Of a stretch of 5,533 bases of DNA, positions 5,199 through 5,533 are shown piece after piece. This DNA is from Candidatus Acetothermia bacterium. GTDB lineage: Bacteria; Bipolaricaulota; Bipolaricaulia; Bipolaricaulales; Bipolaricaulaceae. The DNA is taken from the NCBI GenBank assembly GCA_003551325.1, contig PUMK01000275.1, forward strand, positions 1-5,533, read 5' to 3'. Under the pieces are notes generated by a model, which searched no databases, was not told the DNA's origin, and saw only the letters and a list, made by a program, of their open reading frames with translations. The position numbers and the translations under genes are program-made. The first letter of the stretch is position 1. Each line of letters starts with the position of its first letter.

Positions 5199-5533
5199 TC
5201 CCGAGAGTTGGTCTAGGCATCGATGTTCACCGCCTTGTCTTGGGGAGGCCTCTTCTTCTGGGTGGGGTTCATCTCCCAGGAGAATGGGGATTGGAGGGAC
5301 ATTCCGACGCTGACGTGCTTTTGCATGCGGTGTGTGATGCTCTGCTGGGTGCGGCGCGGCTCGGGGATATCGGCCGCCACTTCCCGCCGGACGACGATTC
5401 CTTCAAGGACATCTCATCACTCTCGCTTCTGGGGCGCGTGCGGGAGCTTCTGGCCGCGGCAGGATTCGTTCCGTTGCAGGTGGATACCGTAGTCATTGCC
5501 GAACGCCCGCGGATCGCTCCTCATGCCAAGACA
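5192..5533 (+). CDS. ispF: 2-C-methyl-D-erythritol 2,4-cyclodiphosphate synthase (IspF), 3' partial
   Basis: Fifth enzyme of the MEP isoprenoid pathway; it cyclises CDP-methylerythritol 2-phosphate to MEcPP with release of CMP, as a metal-dependent homotrimer in the cytosol. The frame is open from ATG 5192 to the right edge, giving 114 codons of a usual total near 155-160. Visible motifs are RVGLGIDVHRL near the start, GRPLLLGG, GLEGHSDADVLLHAVCDALLGAARLGDIG, HFPPDDDSFKD, and IAERPRIAPH. The metal ligands D11, H13 and H45 match D8, H10 and H42 of E. coli IspF; the conserved HSDAD and the LGDIG turn are also present. The gene has a good Shine-Dalgarno and overlaps recX by 7 nt. Nothing links it functionally to recA/recX beyond co-transcription. 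It is missed if only complete ORFs are listed, because the stop lies outside the window. Confidence 0.95.
   Translation, partial: MLIPRVGLGIDVHRLVLGRPLLLGGVHLPGEWGLEGHSDADVLLHAVCDALLGAARLGDIGRHFPPDDDSFKDISSLSLLGRVRELLAAAGFVPLQVDTVVIAERPRIAPHAKT

Noticed and set aside
5223..5492. Complete 89-codon + strand frame near the right edge
   Set aside because: It is an out-of-frame reading of ispF, whose own frame carries the conserved motifs and runs past the window edge.

Overview
This is a bacterial chromosomal window of high G+C, densely packed and coded entirely on the + strand. No mobile element, tRNA, rRNA or CRISPR was seen. Six genes were found: the 3' part of a nucleoside/sugar-type ABC permease, mtnA, a FucA-type class II aldolase gene, an adenosylhomocysteinase gene (ahcY), recA, recX, and then the 5' part of ispF, which runs off the right edge (seven in all counting both partial ones). 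Neighbouring genes mostly overlap by 4 to 32 nt. The only real gaps are about 108 nt before ahcY and about 60 nt before recA.

Left half (2-3655): a membrane permease overlaps mtnA by an ATGA junction. mtnA overlaps a class II aldolase gene by 32 nt. After a structured-looking gap comes a short, Thermotoga/archaeal-type S-adenosylhomocysteine hydrolase. Together these look like a cassette for S-adenosylmethionine by-products. MtnA isomerises methylthioribose-1-P (or 5-deoxyribose-1-P). A FucA-like aldolase could then cleave the ketose-1-P to DHAP plus an aldehyde, as in the DHAP shunt known from Rhodospirillum and some E. coli. AhcY handles SAH. The permease may import or recover nucleosides. 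The nucleosidase/phosphorylase and kinase steps are not in the window and may lie upstream.

Right half (3716-5533): recA, recX and ispF form a tightly overlapping group. RecA has intact ATPase motifs but clearly altered DNA-binding loops L1 and L2. RecX is its usual modulator. IspF belongs to the MEP isoprenoid pathway and keeps its metal ligands.

Organism: the MEP pathway and RecX indicate a bacterium. The AhcY type is the one shared by Thermotoga and archaea, which suggests a deep-branching or thermophilic lineage, possibly an uncultured phylum. A Bipolaricaulota-like origin is a guess and not shown by the sequence.

The best candidates for something undescribed are the ahcY leader (possible pseudoknot plus alternative hairpins, not matching the SAH riboswitch consensus I know), the RecA loop changes, and the transporter-mtnA-aldolase-ahcY grouping.
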